A stretch of DNA of 64,000 bases from contig NZ_RDFA01000004.1 in NCBI RefSeq assembly GCF_004118325.1, positions 396,767 to 460,766 on the forward strand, in the 5' to 3' direction. Made by a program: the position numbers and the translations under genes. This stretch comes from Halorientalis pallida (GTDB lineage: Archaea > Halobacteriota > Halobacteria > Halobacteriales > Haloarculaceae). Below, in pieces: positions 16,380 to 26,610 of the stretch. How positions within the stretch are numbered: position 1 is the stretch's first letter; every line of letters starts with the position of its first letter. The notes under the pieces were generated by a model, which saw nothing but the letters and a program-made list of their open reading frames with translations, did no database searches and had not been told where the DNA came from.

Positions 16380-16913
16380 TTAATTAATGTATGAAATAGT
16401 AACATCTATTGTGGCTGAAACTTGCTCGAATTGACCCGGTGGGGATATTGGCCCTCGGTCCGAGTGGTCAATAACAACATAATAGTTGCCCCGGGGGACT
16501 TCAACGTCGCCCGTTGCTTCGCTACCATCCACGGTCTGGATAGTGCTAAAGGACTGCCCGGATTGATATTGCTGGAAATCGCCTAGTGAGAGGACAAATA
16601 AATCGATTTCTATGTTGTTTTCCACTGTGAAATCATATTCAATGATCGCTGGCGACGATACGCTAAAATCGGCGTGTAAATTCTCTCCCTCAGGTAGTTC
16701 AATTGTGTCATCAATCAAGCCGTTGGCGTCAGGTGCCGGCGTCTGAGATTTAATCCCTGTCGACACCTCTGAGGAGCCTGTTGTCATTTCAGGATCCTCT
16801 GTATTTTCGGTTGTGCCCGAGTTTGGGGAGTCGGTTGACGAGTTGCTGCTACATCCTGCAGCCGGTATGCTGATCAGAGCGCTTACTGATGAAATGAACT
16901 GGCGTCGGTCCAT
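16380..16913 (-). CDS. Tat lipoprotein with beta-sandwich (GOLD-like) domain, paralog 1
   Basis: This 177-residue protein starts MDRRQFISSVSALISIPAAG with a twin-arginine motif and a lipobox ending in Cys, so it is exported folded and lipid-anchored. After a Ser/Thr-rich linker it has a domain with the pattern IIEYDFTVENNIEIDLFVLS and, near its end, RGNYYVVIDHSDRG then PPGQFEQVSATIDVTI. The same domain is in the divergent gene at 17079. The strand pattern and the G-x-Y-x-V-I-D-x core recall GOLD/PPC-type binding domains, but this is not established. ATG 16913 was chosen because it starts the Tat signal. Confidence 0.72.
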   Translation of the reverse strand: MDRRQFISSVSALISIPAAGCSSNSSTDSPNSGTTENTEDPEMTTGSSEVSTGIKSQTPAPDANGLIDDTIELPEGENLHADFSVSSPAIIEYDFTVENNIEIDLFVLSLGDFQQYQSGQSFSTIQTVDGSEATGDVEVPRGNYYVVIDHSDRGPISPPGQFEQVSATIDVTISYIN

Positions 16914-17078
16914 ACTGAGTATTTCATATCTGCATACATATAATTCCATTTGGTGACTAACTATCGGTTACGCTACAAAATGGCTTATATTCTGAGATGA
17001 TCCAGGTACTGCTCTGGTGAATCACATAATTGAAAAAGTGATCGATAAGTTTTTTATACGCGACAGACATTTACGAAT

Positions 17079-17597
17079 ATGAAAAAATCGCGGCGTGGGT
17101 TTTTGACTACATTTGTTACAGGAGCAGGCACTATGCTTGCGGGCTGTGTAAGTGATGAAACTAATTCAAGTACAGTGGATAGTAGAGGTGAAGATACGCA
17201 GGGTAGTGCCACTGTGGGTAGATATGGATCAGAGACGGGGCCTGAGTCTGAATTAGGTGTGTTGGCCAACGAGTCAGTAACGATTGAAGAAGGTAATTAC
17301 ATTGCGTACGATTTTACAATTAACTCTAAAACCATATTTAACTATAAGATAGACGTCGAAAATGATGTTCGAGTAGATATTTTTGTGATTTCAACCAGTG
17401 GGTTTGTTCGATATAAAAAAGATCAGTTTATCGAACCGATTGCTACCACCGAAGACACCGATGATGATTCGGGCGAGTTTGCGATTCCTAAGGGTAATTA
17501 CTACTTTGTTATTGACCATACTGAGAAACTGGAAGCGGAGCCGCCCGGACAATTTAAATCTGTTCCCGCAGAAGTCAATATCCAGATCGGATACTAA
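17079..17597 (+). CDS. Tat lipoprotein with beta-sandwich (GOLD-like) domain, paralog 2
   Basis: This 172-residue protein starts MKKSRRGFLTTFVTGAGTML and has a twin-arginine motif followed by the lipobox LAGC. Its domain (YIAYDFTINSKTIFNYKIDV, then KGNYYFVIDHTEK and PPGQFKSVPAEVNIQIGY) matches the C-terminal half of the divergent lipoprotein at 16380-16913, so the pair are paralogs. The 165-base region between them is AT-rich and must hold both promoters; a TTTTTTATACGC box lies at about 17049-17060, right before this gene. The ligand or partner is unknown. Confidence 0.72.
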   Translation: MKKSRRGFLTTFVTGAGTMLAGCVSDETNSSTVDSRGEDTQGSATVGRYGSETGPESELGVLANESVTIEEGNYIAYDFTINSKTIFNYKIDVENDVRVDIFVISTSGFVRYKKDQFIEPIATTEDTDDDSGEFAIPKGNYYFVIDHTEKLEAEPPGQFKSVPAEVNIQIGY

Positions 17598-17693
17598 ATT
17601 CTCCAGCCGTGAAAAGAATAGCGGTGCAACAGATTTGATCCACTGCTCGCCATCTGTATGGTTGCTATGGGCATCACAACATGCAACGCTGGG

Positions 17694-17701
17694 TTTTTTA
17701 T
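17694..17701 (+). promoter_or_regulatory. TATA-like box for lipoprotein gene 17726
   Basis: A TTTTTTAT box lies 25-32 bases before the ATG at 17726, the spacing expected for a leaderless start. Confidence 0.5.
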
Positions 17702-17725
17702 TCCTATCGTTAGTTCTGTGCAGGT

Positions 17726-18388
17726 ATGCAGCGACGTGCCCTCCTTGGAACCATCGGAGTTGTCTTTGGATTAGCTGGCTGCTCAGTACGGTCCACAGAC
17801 GATCAAGGGTCTCGCAATCAAACAAAACCCGGGCGGCCCAAATCAAATACTAGTCATTCGACCAGTACTGATGGGGTAACTGAACCGCCGACAGCAACAA
17901 TTACTTCAGAATCATCAACAACCACCAGTAGACCAACAAAGACCGCAACGAATACAACCACACCTGAATCAAATTCGGTCAGTCTCCGAATCGGTTATGA
18001 TGCCCGTTTTCGAAACCAGTTCCATGGCGAAACAGCACCGTCGGGAAAACGGTGGTTGGTTATACGATACACAGCCTACAATTCTGGCAGTGAGGTTATA
18101 GCGCTCGCACCAGACGACTTTTCATGGATTGGAAATAAAAATACGGTTGACACTCCAACGGGGCCAGTACCATACACATACCTTGGTAGGAGAGCCTACA
18201 CTGACTCGGACTCAATATACTCAGGGCAGTCAGTCATTCGTGGAATGACGTTTGCAGTTCCAGAGTCCGCAACGAGCCAGAGCCTCAATCTCGATTATAC
18301 ACCGCCAGCAACCATAGAGTTCTACCCCACAACCTTACCGCACCGGCGAAAATGTCGGCTTGAGGGGTTTAGCTGTCAGGGATTTTGA
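17726..18388 (+). CDS. Tat lipoprotein with DUF4352-like domain
   Basis: This 220-residue protein starts MQRRALLGTIGVVFGLAGCS, with a twin arginine and a lipobox Cys at residue 19. A Thr-rich linker extends to about residue 85. The domain that follows (SVSLRIGYDARFRNQFHGET, then GKRWLVIRYTAYNSGSEVIA and FAVPESATS) is like the DUF4352 type seen in the lipoprotein at 15330. A cysteine pair near the C terminus (KCRLEGFSCQGF) may form a disulfide outside the cell. The function is unknown. Confidence 0.7.
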   Translation: MQRRALLGTIGVVFGLAGCSVRSTDDQGSRNQTKPGRPKSNTSHSTSTDGVTEPPTATITSESSTTTSRPTKTATNTTTPESNSVSLRIGYDARFRNQFHGETAPSGKRWLVIRYTAYNSGSEVIALAPDDFSWIGNKNTVDTPTGPVPYTYLGRRAYTDSDSIYSGQSVIRGMTFAVPESATSQSLNLDYTPPATIEFYPTTLPHRRKCRLEGFSCQGF

Positions 18389-18648
18389 TCAGGGCGCGAG
18401 AATATCCCTAACAATCCAGCAAAACGAGATCTCTCGGCGTGTGAGTTAGCCAGTGCCGGACGCTTTCAGAACAGTTCATATATGTCGAATAAACTTGCTA
18501 CCGTAATGTAATCTGACAAATCAGCGCACAATATGCTGGTTCCCAGTAGCAAAGAATTTTATCACGGATCAATAATTAAGGTCTGATGGATTAGTTAGAT
18601 CCTCCGTGGGTTACTGCAGTGCCCTGTGATGAATTTGACAAGATCATA

Positions 18649-19350
18649 ATGAGACGACGAGAATACCTACTATTCAGCGGTATGGCTGTTGGCTCTGTTG
18701 GGTGCATGGAGTACGGAGATCCTGTCGCAACTCTCCACCCACAGTCAAGCACCGGTTCCATGGATACGTATGCAAATCTCAAGACTGAACGGCTGATCAC
18801 TGCGGGGTCACTCATAGGCGAGGTCCCGTGGGCATACATAACTGTATCAAGCGGTAGTAAGTATGATCAGGGGTATCTGGAGCTAAGCGTACAATTCTAT
18901 GATGAGACTCATTCACTCCTTCAGCAGCAGTCACACTCAGTTGCGGTATTCCCCGCAAAAACAGTCTGGACAACCTTTCAGCCAGTGACCACTCCTGACA
19001 GAGAAAAAATATCTTCAGTTGAGGCTAATATTGAACGAGCTGAAACGGATATAGATATTACCTCACCAGATGTTGCCAGCATCAGAAAGTCTAGATTAAC
19101 CGCTGACGCCGGAACAGGTGTCAGCATCTCCGGTACGGTATCTACGGGAACCTATACTGATCGAATTCAGCTGATTGGGTTGGTGTATGATTCACAAAAT
19201 CGATTCAGAGGGACTGTGGCAACAACATCGGAGAGATTGGAAGACAAGGAACAGTGGGAATTCCATGCATCGAACTCTACGATACGGACGCCAGTTGACC
19301 AGCCAGACCCTGACAACTATGAACTTCGGATAGAGCGTCTTGAAGAGTGA
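18649..19350 (+). CDS. Lipoprotein, unknown domain
   Basis: This 233-residue protein starts MRRREYLLFSGMAVGSVGCM with an arginine-rich Tat-like head and a lipobox Cys at residue 19. The mature part is beta-rich (QGYLELSVQFYDETHSLLQQ, then SISGTVSTGTYTDRIQLIGL) and resembles FxLYD-type extracellular domains, where paired strands describe change relative to a baseline; this is only an impression. ATG 18649 was chosen because the in-frame GTG at 18619 would bury the signal. It is convergent with the large surface protein at 19514. Confidence 0.65.
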   Translation: MRRREYLLFSGMAVGSVGCMEYGDPVATLHPQSSTGSMDTYANLKTERLITAGSLIGEVPWAYITVSSGSKYDQGYLELSVQFYDETHSLLQQQSHSVAVFPAKTVWTTFQPVTTPDREKISSVEANIERAETDIDITSPDVASIRKSRLTADAGTGVSISGTVSTGTYTDRIQLIGLVYDSQNRFRGTVATTSERLEDKEQWEFHASNSTIRTPVDQPDPDNYELRIERLEE

Positions 19351-19513
19351 GCATGCGTCAGCGGATATATGGAACCCGTAGCCCTGTTCGATTCCCTCTA
19401 TTGTTGGCTTGGCCAAATCTCCGCTATCAACGATAACGCCAACCAGTTAGCCCACGATCTCGGCGAGGAAGGTTAATCATCTCACGCCAAAAATCATGGG
19501 AAGAAGTGTGAGA

Positions 19514-21220
19514 TTAGCTAGTGAGTGACCTCCTTGCAATGATGTATAGTAGAATAGTGAAAATCGCACTACTAAGCGTATACGGTAGAAGTGACACTAC
19601 ATAACCCAGGACCGACTCGACAGGAGAAAATCTCTTTGTTGTGTGCGTTGTTTCGATAGAACCACGCGCTGTTGCCGTCTCTTGTGGCGTAGACGTCGAC
19701 ACTGGTGTTCTATAGCCATTTTTTGTCGTAGTGGATTCAGAAGGAGTTGTTGTTGATACTGTCCTCGTCGGTACATCCGGTGTGGGTTCTGGGGACTTCG
19801 GTGGGTCTGTACGAGTGATCTGATACTTTTTAGAATGTTCTGTGCCAGTAATGTCTCGCGCCCGGATCAGGACAGAGGTCGGGTACGAGTTCACCTGAAC
19901 CGTCTCGTTAAATTGGATCGTATTACTTTCTTCCCCTGACTGAACTGCAATGATATCTGAGAGCGTCCCATCGTTGGATCGAGCTTCGATTTCGACCTGA
20001 GAAAACAAGCCCTGATCAATAGTACCCACGACCCTTGCCCTCTGTTCTCCAAGTGCTTGTGTAGTCTTTGTGTTGATCGTTATTTTTGGCTCGACAAAGT
20101 TCTCGTATGCAAGCGAGTAATTTGTGGTCACATTATTACCAACGAGGTCAGTCGCCCATAATTTAATACCATTTCCGGCTATTGACGCAGGAAATTCAAT
20201 GGTGGTTTCATATTCTCTCCGCTGTTGGTATATGTCATTTTCAGAGTAATAGGATTGAAACCCCGTATTATTCCCGGACCCCAATCGTTGTCCGAAGAGA
20301 GAAATTCCAACATTGTCTGTCACCCGTATTTCAGCCGCAACCGCGGACTGTTCATATACCGGAGTGACCTCGAGAATTTCTATGTTTGGCGGACGCCTGT
20401 CTGAAATGTTCAATATGAAATCATAGGTACGGCGGTTATCATTCGCATCGACCAGATCAATAGACACAAAGTTCGTCCCATTTGTCTGTTTTTTTCTATT
20501 TGGGCCAAGCGTCAGTTGCTGCGCAAACGACCCATTAGGATCCTCAATAACGTAGCGTGATCGGTCAGTCTGCCTACCGCTGAACGTGTACTCATAACGG
20601 TGTTCGATTATGATTTGTTGCACAGAGCTACGATCGATCAATTGCCCGCGGAGTGCGATTTTGGATGTATTTATCGTATAATTCTGATTTGGTGGTTCAG
20701 CGCCTCTCGTAACGAACGGTTCCTCAAAACGGATTCGTGGCGCGATTGCATCTTCAATAATAGTCACAGAGTAAACAGTAGTTATGTTTCCAGTCGAAAT
20801 GACTGTCACTCGGTGCCCCCCATCACGAAGTTCAAGTGCATTTGTTGCTGAAAAGTTCGTGCTGTTTGGAGAGTATAAATATCGGGTTTGTCCATCAATA
20901 CGTATAATAACTGATTCGATAGGAGAAGTGGAGCGAATATTCACCGACAGGTCTGGGTCTTCGCCAGTCATGATCCGTGTGCCGTTCTGCACCTCTCTAT
21001 TGTTTACAGATACGCTGATCCGTGGTTCAGAAAATCCAGACGATTGCGTGGTATTGTTTGCAATTGTGGATTCATTTTCGGCAAGTGACGATACCGCATT
21101 GGCACTCCCCGTGCAGCCCAACGCCAATAAAAGTAGGACAGCAGTCACAAGGGTGGTACTCCAAGTGTCGATGGTCCACCTACGATGTCCAACTGGACGG
21201 ATCAGCGAGGAGCCAGCATC
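19514..21220 (-). CDS. Large secreted surface protein with C-terminal membrane anchor
   Basis: This protein of about 568 residues has an N-terminal signal segment (TLVTAVLLLLALGCTGSANA), a long region of Ig-like beta repeats with many N-glycosylation sequons (NESTIANNTT, NSTNFSATNA and others), a Thr/Ser/Pro-rich stalk near residues 490-540 and a C-terminal helix (YTLSSAIFTILLYIIARRS). It is probably displayed on the cell surface. The GTG at 21220 lies about 32 bases after a TTTATAT box (21252-21258 on this strand), so it was preferred over the longer start at 21262. The function is unknown. Confidence 0.72.
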   Translation of the reverse strand, partial: DAGSSLIRPVGHRRWTIDTWSTTLVTAVLLLLALGCTGSANAVSSLAENESTIANNTTQSSGFSEPRISVSVNNREVQNGTRIMTGEDPDLSVNIRSTSPIESVIIRIDGQTRYLYSPNSTNFSATNALELRDGGHRVTVISTGNITTVYSVTIIEDAIAPRIRFEEPFVTRGAEPPNQNYTINTSKIALRGQLIDRSSVQQIIIEHRYEYTFSGRQTDRSRYVIEDPNGSFAQQLTLGPNRKKQTNGTNFVSIDLVDANDNRRTYDFILNISDRRPPNIEILEVTPVYEQSAVAAEIRVTDNVGISLFGQRLGSGNNTGFQSYYSENDIYQQRREYETTIEFPASIAGNGIKLWATDLVGNNVTTNYSLAYENFVEPKITINTKTTQALGEQRARVVGTIDQGLFSQVEIEARSNDGTLSDIIAVQSGEESNTIQFNETVQVNSYPTSVLIRARDITGTEHSKKYQITRTDPPKSPEPTPDVPTRTVSTTTPSESTTTKNGYRTPVSTSTPQETATARGSIETTHTTKRFSPVESVLGYVVSLLPYTLSSAIFTILLYIIARRSLTS

Positions 21221-21375
21221 CACGTATGTCTCACTCTTAATTGGCTCTATGATATAAATCACTGCTTCAATTCATTGCTAGAATTTGTACAGATTCAACA
21301 TCAGCCGACATGCAGTCAACAGTACTGGCAGATTGAGTCACAACACTAATGTGTGGCTTTGGCCATGGCGTAGTC

Positions 21376-22173
21376 ATGAAGAAGCGTCTAGCCGCTCTTA
21401 TTGGATTGTCCATCCTCATTGCACTTGCCGGTTGCGGTGGGACAACAAGCCCCCAATCATCAATAAACTCTCCATCTGAGCGTGCAGAAAACGGAACAGA
21501 TCAAACAAGAGTAGTGTACGATGGTGTCCAACTGCCAAATGGCACAACAGCCACCCATATTAACGAGACGCAGGTCCTCGCTACGCAACAAAATCTTTTA
21601 GAGAAACAAGATTACCGTATTGGTATTAATCTTACACACGCTATGGCTGGACGGATCGCTAATACGACCACTATCATTGCCAGTAACAGAAGCCAACAGC
21701 AGCTGCATGTACAAAGCAATCTACCCGGTCGATCTCTCCGAGAGTACTACACCGCGAATCGGTCATTGTCCCGGATTAAGATTGGAAATGAAACTTCAGT
21801 CAGCGAAGATACCGTAGATTCGTTCAGAGTGGTTCATGAACGTGAAGCACGACCAAGGGGTCTGCTGACGGACCTACTAACAGCTGCAGAATTTAGTGCC
21901 ACAAGTACGAAAACAATCGATGGCCACAACGCAGTCATATATAACGTCACAGGTGTATCTGGGGCCAACTCTTCCCGGTTTCCTCCGATAATGAAAAAAT
22001 TTAGCGGTTCAATGACGATTGATAATCGCGGCCTCATTCACAACGCTACGCTCTCAACGCTAGGGGTTCGAAATGGGACAGTCGAAGCGATGTTCCAAGA
22101 ATATCGGACACTCAATTACAGAGGTGTTCGCGTTGAACAGCCAGACTGGGTTCAAAACCAGACGGCGGATTAA
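21376..22173 (+). CDS. Lipoprotein (DUF7537-like)
   Basis: This 265-residue protein starts MKKRLAALIGLSILIALAGC with the lipobox Cys at residue 20. The body has many sequons and segments such as ATHINETQVLATQQNLLEKQ and YRIGINLTHAMAGRIANTTT that recall the haloarchaeal lipoproteins labelled DUF7537; this label is from memory. It may bind lipids or peptides like LolA/LppX-type proteins, which is inference. It lies on the plus strand, divergent from the surface protein at 19514 and 290 bases before the COG1361/RND operon. Confidence 0.7.
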   Translation: MKKRLAALIGLSILIALAGCGGTTSPQSSINSPSERAENGTDQTRVVYDGVQLPNGTTATHINETQVLATQQNLLEKQDYRIGINLTHAMAGRIANTTTIIASNRSQQQLHVQSNLPGRSLREYYTANRSLSRIKIGNETSVSEDTVDSFRVVHEREARPRGLLTDLLTAAEFSATSTKTIDGHNAVIYNVTGVSGANSSRFPPIMKKFSGSMTIDNRGLIHNATLSTLGVRNGTVEAMFQEYRTLNYRGVRVEQPDWVQNQTAD

Positions 22174-22462
22174 TCAAAAGGGTCCATTGGTTTCCCTCTA
22201 CACAAACCAGTGACCCGGTAGCAGGAACTTAATTACAATACACGGTATTTTCAGACAACCAAACTAGTATTTATCAATCCCAGCCCAACTGCGATAACCC
22301 AGGACATGGAGACAACCAAAAGTATATTACTTTGAGATGCGGAAGTGAGACTGAATAAATGGTTAGTCACAATGCGGCAAAAATAAGGCTAGTCTGTAGA
22401 CAAAAAGATGCAGACGGTACAATATATCGTCAAGTATGCCCTACCGTAATTCATAACAATCG

Positions 22463-24124
22463 ATGAGAAATATCATAATTCCGTCTATAACATTTTTATT
22501 GCTCATATCACTCGTCGGAATTGTACCCACGGCCGGCGCGGACACTATGTCAGCCTCGCACGACCCAAGTGTGGCCCAGGTTAGTCAGTCATCGGGGCAA
22601 GTGATCGGTGAGCCGGATATTTCGATTAGTACAACAGTTGAAGAATTCAGTCCAGGTGCGACATCACAATTCCAACTGTCTTTGACAAACCGCGGCCAAA
22701 TCAAGCGTGCTGGCCCCTCTCAGTATCAGGACCGCGTCACTACTGCTCGAGGTGTTACTATCGACATTAAAGATCGTAACACACCGTTTGATATATCAAC
22801 CGGAACAGTTGCGGCAGGTAACGTCCCAACAGGAACGATTCAGACAAGTCCTGTCTCGATTACCATCCCAGACAACGTCGAGCCGGGATCATACACGATT
22901 CCAGTCGAGTATGAGTACGACTACACACGGATCGTCTCGTATGATAGCACCGGCGCTGAGTACAATGACTTCACAGAGAGCGTCAGTAGTTCGATCACTA
23001 TTCGCGTTCGCAATCAAGCACAGTTCGAAGTCGTGGAGCAGGAGACGACAGCACAGATCGGGGACATCAGTGATATTAGTCTCACCGTAGAAAATACGGG
23101 TACCCGACCTGCGAGTGATGCGAGTGTAAGTGCATCTTCTCGAAGCGATGAGCTCACGTTTGGAACTGGTTCGGGAAGTTCAACCGCATACGCTGGAAAT
23201 ACGTGGGAACCGAACGAACGCAAAACTGTAAATTACAGTGTAGCGATTGCCGATGATGCAACACAGCGGACCTATACCCTTGATCTAAACGTTGACTACG
23301 CCGATGCGGATGGGATTGACCAGACCTCCCGTACACTGAAAGCGGGGGTCCCCACTGTCTCAGCGCAGGAGTTTGACGTCGAGAATATGGAATCCACGCT
23401 CCGTGTCGCCAAAGAGGGTCAGTTGGAAGCGACGATCGTGAACCAAGGGCCCCAAAGCGTCAGTGCCCCTGTTGCCACCCTCCAATCAAACAACCAGAAC
23501 CTCAATATCAACAATCCAGAATTTGCACTCCCCGATCTTGCGCCTGGCGAGCAGGCTAGCGTGAATTATACGGTTGACGTGAGCAGTGCCGCCGACGCTG
23601 CTGTCCAGCAATTTAATTTCCAGATTACATACGATAACCAGAACGGCGATCGACGGACGAGTGAACGGATCCAAGCAAATGCTCGCATCAGGCAACAACA
23701 GGACCAATTCATTGTTGAGCCAATCAACCGGACAGCAATAGCCGGAGAGGAGGCCACTCTGGATCTCAAGGTAACTAACAACGGCGAGGAGGCTATCGGG
23801 AGTATCGAAGGAAAAGCGTTCCTCGATGATCCGCTGAGCAGTGGTGATGATGAGGTGTTCATTGATCGGTTGGAACCTGGAGAAACCACGACTGTCTCAG
23901 TTGCGCTCAGTGTGGATAGTGGAGCCCTCCAAAAGACTTATCCGTTCTCAATTGACTTCCAGTATGAAATGCCAGATGGCGATACCGAGGTGTCGAAGAC
24001 ATACAACGTCCCCATCCAAGTCAGGCAGATTGAAAAAGAGGGAGGGCTTCCACTCTCACTGATTGGCGGCATAGCTGTCCTCGTCTTTGGCGCTGGCATT
24101 GTCTGGTACACGCGGCGGGAGTAG
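22463..24124 (+). CDS. COG1361-type surface protein with CARDB/NEW3-like repeats, module 1
   Basis: This 553-residue protein has a signal peptide (IIIPSITFLLLISLVGIVPT), about four CARDB/NEW3-like beta domains (for example ISLTVENTGTRPASDASVSA and LDLKVTNNGEEAIGSIEGKA) and a C-terminal anchor LIGGIAVLVFGAGIVWYTRR. Proteins of COG1361 line the outer face of the membrane. It lies 26 bases before an RND/MMPL exporter gene, and the same pairing recurs at 48303-52256, so it is probably the exporter's external partner, in the role a periplasmic adaptor has in bacteria. The two copies share the signal, repeat and anchor layout but are clearly diverged. Confidence 0.85.
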   Translation: MRNIIIPSITFLLLISLVGIVPTAGADTMSASHDPSVAQVSQSSGQVIGEPDISISTTVEEFSPGATSQFQLSLTNRGQIKRAGPSQYQDRVTTARGVTIDIKDRNTPFDISTGTVAAGNVPTGTIQTSPVSITIPDNVEPGSYTIPVEYEYDYTRIVSYDSTGAEYNDFTESVSSSITIRVRNQAQFEVVEQETTAQIGDISDISLTVENTGTRPASDASVSASSRSDELTFGTGSGSSTAYAGNTWEPNERKTVNYSVAIADDATQRTYTLDLNVDYADADGIDQTSRTLKAGVPTVSAQEFDVENMESTLRVAKEGQLEATIVNQGPQSVSAPVATLQSNNQNLNINNPEFALPDLAPGEQASVNYTVDVSSAADAAVQQFNFQITYDNQNGDRRTSERIQANARIRQQQDQFIVEPINRTAIAGEEATLDLKVTNNGEEAIGSIEGKAFLDDPLSSGDDEVFIDRLEPGETTTVSVALSVDSGALQKTYPFSIDFQYEMPDGDTEVSKTYNVPIQVRQIEKEGGLPLSLIGGIAVLVFGAGIVWYTRRE

Positions 24125-24150
24125 ATTAAATCATCTCTAGCACATAGAAC

Positions 24151-26610
24151 ATGGTAGACCATCAGAAGTATATTGAGATAGTCGACGACTGGATCGTCAA
24201 CCGCGATACGACAGTCGTTGGTATCTTCTTAGTCGTGACATTGTTGCTCTCAGGTGGTCTCGGGATGACGGCTACAGACTCGGGAACGTCGCAATTCACC
24301 GAGGGTGTTCCAGCTCAGGAAGCATTCGATGATGTGAATGATAATTTCGAGCGACAGCCCTTCGAACGTGGCACCGGAAGTACAACCCTCATACACAAGA
24401 GCAACAATGTCCTCTCGAAGTCTTCTATTCTCGAAATGCTACGGGCTCAACATCGGCTCAAGCAGGACGACTCCCAGAATGTTGTCGGAATCAATAGTGT
24501 TGCCCAATCAGTTGCTCTGACTATTGATCCAAACGCCACGACATTGTCTGAACAAATCGAAACGGTTGAGTCCGCTCCGGCATCCATTGTGAAACAGGCG
24601 GCAGAGCAGACACTCGAGGAGCGGCCGGGTATCGTTGGATTGCTCAGTAACGACCTCAACAGACAGGAGCCCTCTGCATCAGCAACGATTGCTACTGTTA
24701 CCCATAGCGTTGAGGGGACGTCCGATTCTGCTGGCACGCAAGGTACATCACCACTAACACCGATTCAGCAGGAGGGCGTATTCATTGTCGGATCAACGGG
24801 CGCTGACATTACGGTCTTTGGCAGTGGCTTGATCTCTGCAGAACTCCAGAGCGTCATTAGCGACTCACTGATTCTGGTGATTCCTGCCGCTGTAATTCTC
24901 ATTCTGTTTTTCCTGATCGTCTCCTATCGCGACCCGTTTGACTTGTTGATCGGATTGATTTGTCTTGGAATGGCGATACTGTGGACGTTTGGTTTCATGG
25001 GTTGGGCTGGAATCCCATTTACCCAGATGTTGATCGCCGTCCCACCACTCCTGCTCGCAGTGGGCATTGACTTCGGAATCCACGCCGTCAATCGCTACCG
25101 TGAAGAGCGCATTCAGGGAACCGAAATATCTTCCTCGATGCGCATGACAACTGACCAACTTCTCCCAGCTTTCTTTATTGTAACGGGGACGACTGTCCTC
25201 GGATTTGCTGCAAATGGTGCGAGCGACCTTGGCCCGATTCGTGATTTTGGATTGGTCGCTGCAGTTGGTATCGTCTTTACGTTCTTGATTTTCGGCATTT
25301 TCCTCCCGTCACTGAAGCATTTTATTGACCGCAAAAGAGAGAGGTACAATCTCCCGACATTCAGTATTGCACCGATCGGGTCTGAGGACTCGGTCGTCGG
25401 GCGTGTCCTGACTGTTGGTGTGGGTATTGCTCGGCGCACCCCACATGCATTCTTCGTTGTCGTGCTGCTCTCAACAGCTGTGATGGGTGCGTACGGGACA
25501 GGAGTTGATACCCGATTCACCACAGAAGACTTTTTGCCGCCAGAAGAGAATCCCGAGTACCTCGACGAGTTGCCGACATCGCTTGCGCCTAACGAGTACA
25601 CTGTAACTGACAACATAAATTTCTTGGAAGATAACTTTGAGAGCAGTGAATCAGATTCTGTCACAATCTATATGGAAGGGCCGATGCAGCAAGACTACGC
25701 ATTAGAGTCAATACACAAAGCAAATCAAAACCCACCAGATTCCTTCGTTACTAATGGTCGCAGTGCTAGTGCCACAAGCATCCTAGGTGTCATTAACCAA
25801 TACGAGCGGCAGTCACCGAAATTCAGGCAACTCGTTCGATCCAATGATATTGACAACAATGGAATTCCGGACAAGAATCTACCGGCAATCTATGACGAGC
25901 TTTATTCGTCACCGTATGGCGATGAAGCTCGATCATATTTGACAGATGATTATTCAAGGGCCCGAATCGTTTACTCAGTCAAGTCTGATGCCTCACAGTC
26001 AGATATTACCACAGATACACGAGAGTTGGCGAACGATATGCGGTTTGAAGCAACAGCAACTGGCAGCGTTGTTGTCTTGAAGGCCGTCTCAGATGTCATT
26101 GCGGAATCTGCGTACATTAGCTTGGCGTTGGCCATACTTGCTTCAGCAATCTTCCTTGTAATTGCGTATTGGATCATAGAACAGCGGCCGAGCCTCGGGA
26201 TTGCAAATCTGGTGCCGATTCTCGTCACTATTGCAGCACTAGCAGCTACAATGCGGTACCTGGATATCCCGTTCAATGTGCTAACTGGGACAACGCTATC
26301 AATCGGGATTGGGCTCGGCATTGACTACTCAGCCCACCTCGTTCATCGGTTCTCAGAGGAGTACAGGGAGGAGACAACTTTGTTTGAGGCCCTCTCAATC
26401 GCAGTAAGTGGGACTGGAGGAGCTCTAGCCGGAAGTATGCTCACGACAACTACGGGCACTGGTGTGCTCGTACTCGCGATTACACCAATCCTCGGACAGT
26501 TCGGCCTTCTCATTGCCTTGAGTGTACTGTACTCCTTTGTTGCTTCAATCGTTATCCTCCCGACAACATTGGTGGTTTGGGACGAGGCACGAGAAGTGAG
26601 TCCGGTATGA
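24151..26610 (+). CDS. RND/MMPL-family exporter, module 1
   Basis: This 819-residue membrane protein has two similar halves, each with a large loop outside the membrane followed by a group of helices. The family's helix motifs are AVGIDFGIHAVNRYREERI in the first half and GIGLGIDYSAHLVHRFSEEY in the second, which carry the aspartates of the proton path in COG1033/MMPL proteins. It would move lipids, hydrophobic compounds or envelope material using the proton gradient. It lies between the COG1361 gene and a TetR gene whose ATG overlaps its stop by four bases (ATGA), so the three form one operon. Confidence 0.9.
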   Translation: MVDHQKYIEIVDDWIVNRDTTVVGIFLVVTLLLSGGLGMTATDSGTSQFTEGVPAQEAFDDVNDNFERQPFERGTGSTTLIHKSNNVLSKSSILEMLRAQHRLKQDDSQNVVGINSVAQSVALTIDPNATTLSEQIETVESAPASIVKQAAEQTLEERPGIVGLLSNDLNRQEPSASATIATVTHSVEGTSDSAGTQGTSPLTPIQQEGVFIVGSTGADITVFGSGLISAELQSVISDSLILVIPAAVILILFFLIVSYRDPFDLLIGLICLGMAILWTFGFMGWAGIPFTQMLIAVPPLLLAVGIDFGIHAVNRYREERIQGTEISSSMRMTTDQLLPAFFIVTGTTVLGFAANGASDLGPIRDFGLVAAVGIVFTFLIFGIFLPSLKHFIDRKRERYNLPTFSIAPIGSEDSVVGRVLTVGVGIARRTPHAFFVVVLLSTAVMGAYGTGVDTRFTTEDFLPPEENPEYLDELPTSLAPNEYTVTDNINFLEDNFESSESDSVTIYMEGPMQQDYALESIHKANQNPPDSFVTNGRSASATSILGVINQYERQSPKFRQLVRSNDIDNNGIPDKNLPAIYDELYSSPYGDEARSYLTDDYSRARIVYSVKSDASQSDITTDTRELANDMRFEATATGSVVVLKAVSDVIAESAYISLALAILASAIFLVIAYWIIEQRPSLGIANLVPILVTIAALAATMRYLDIPFNVLTGTTLSIGIGLGIDYSAHLVHRFSEEYREETTLFEALSIAVSGTGGALAGSMLTTTTGTGVLVLAITPILGQFGLLIALSVLYSFVASIVILPTTLVVWDEAREVSPV

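Noticed and set aside
19360..19500. Short plus-strand frame with the ending QLAHDLGEEG between convergent genes.
   Set aside because: It has no start codon of its own and no recognisable family; it may be a relic but cannot be supported.
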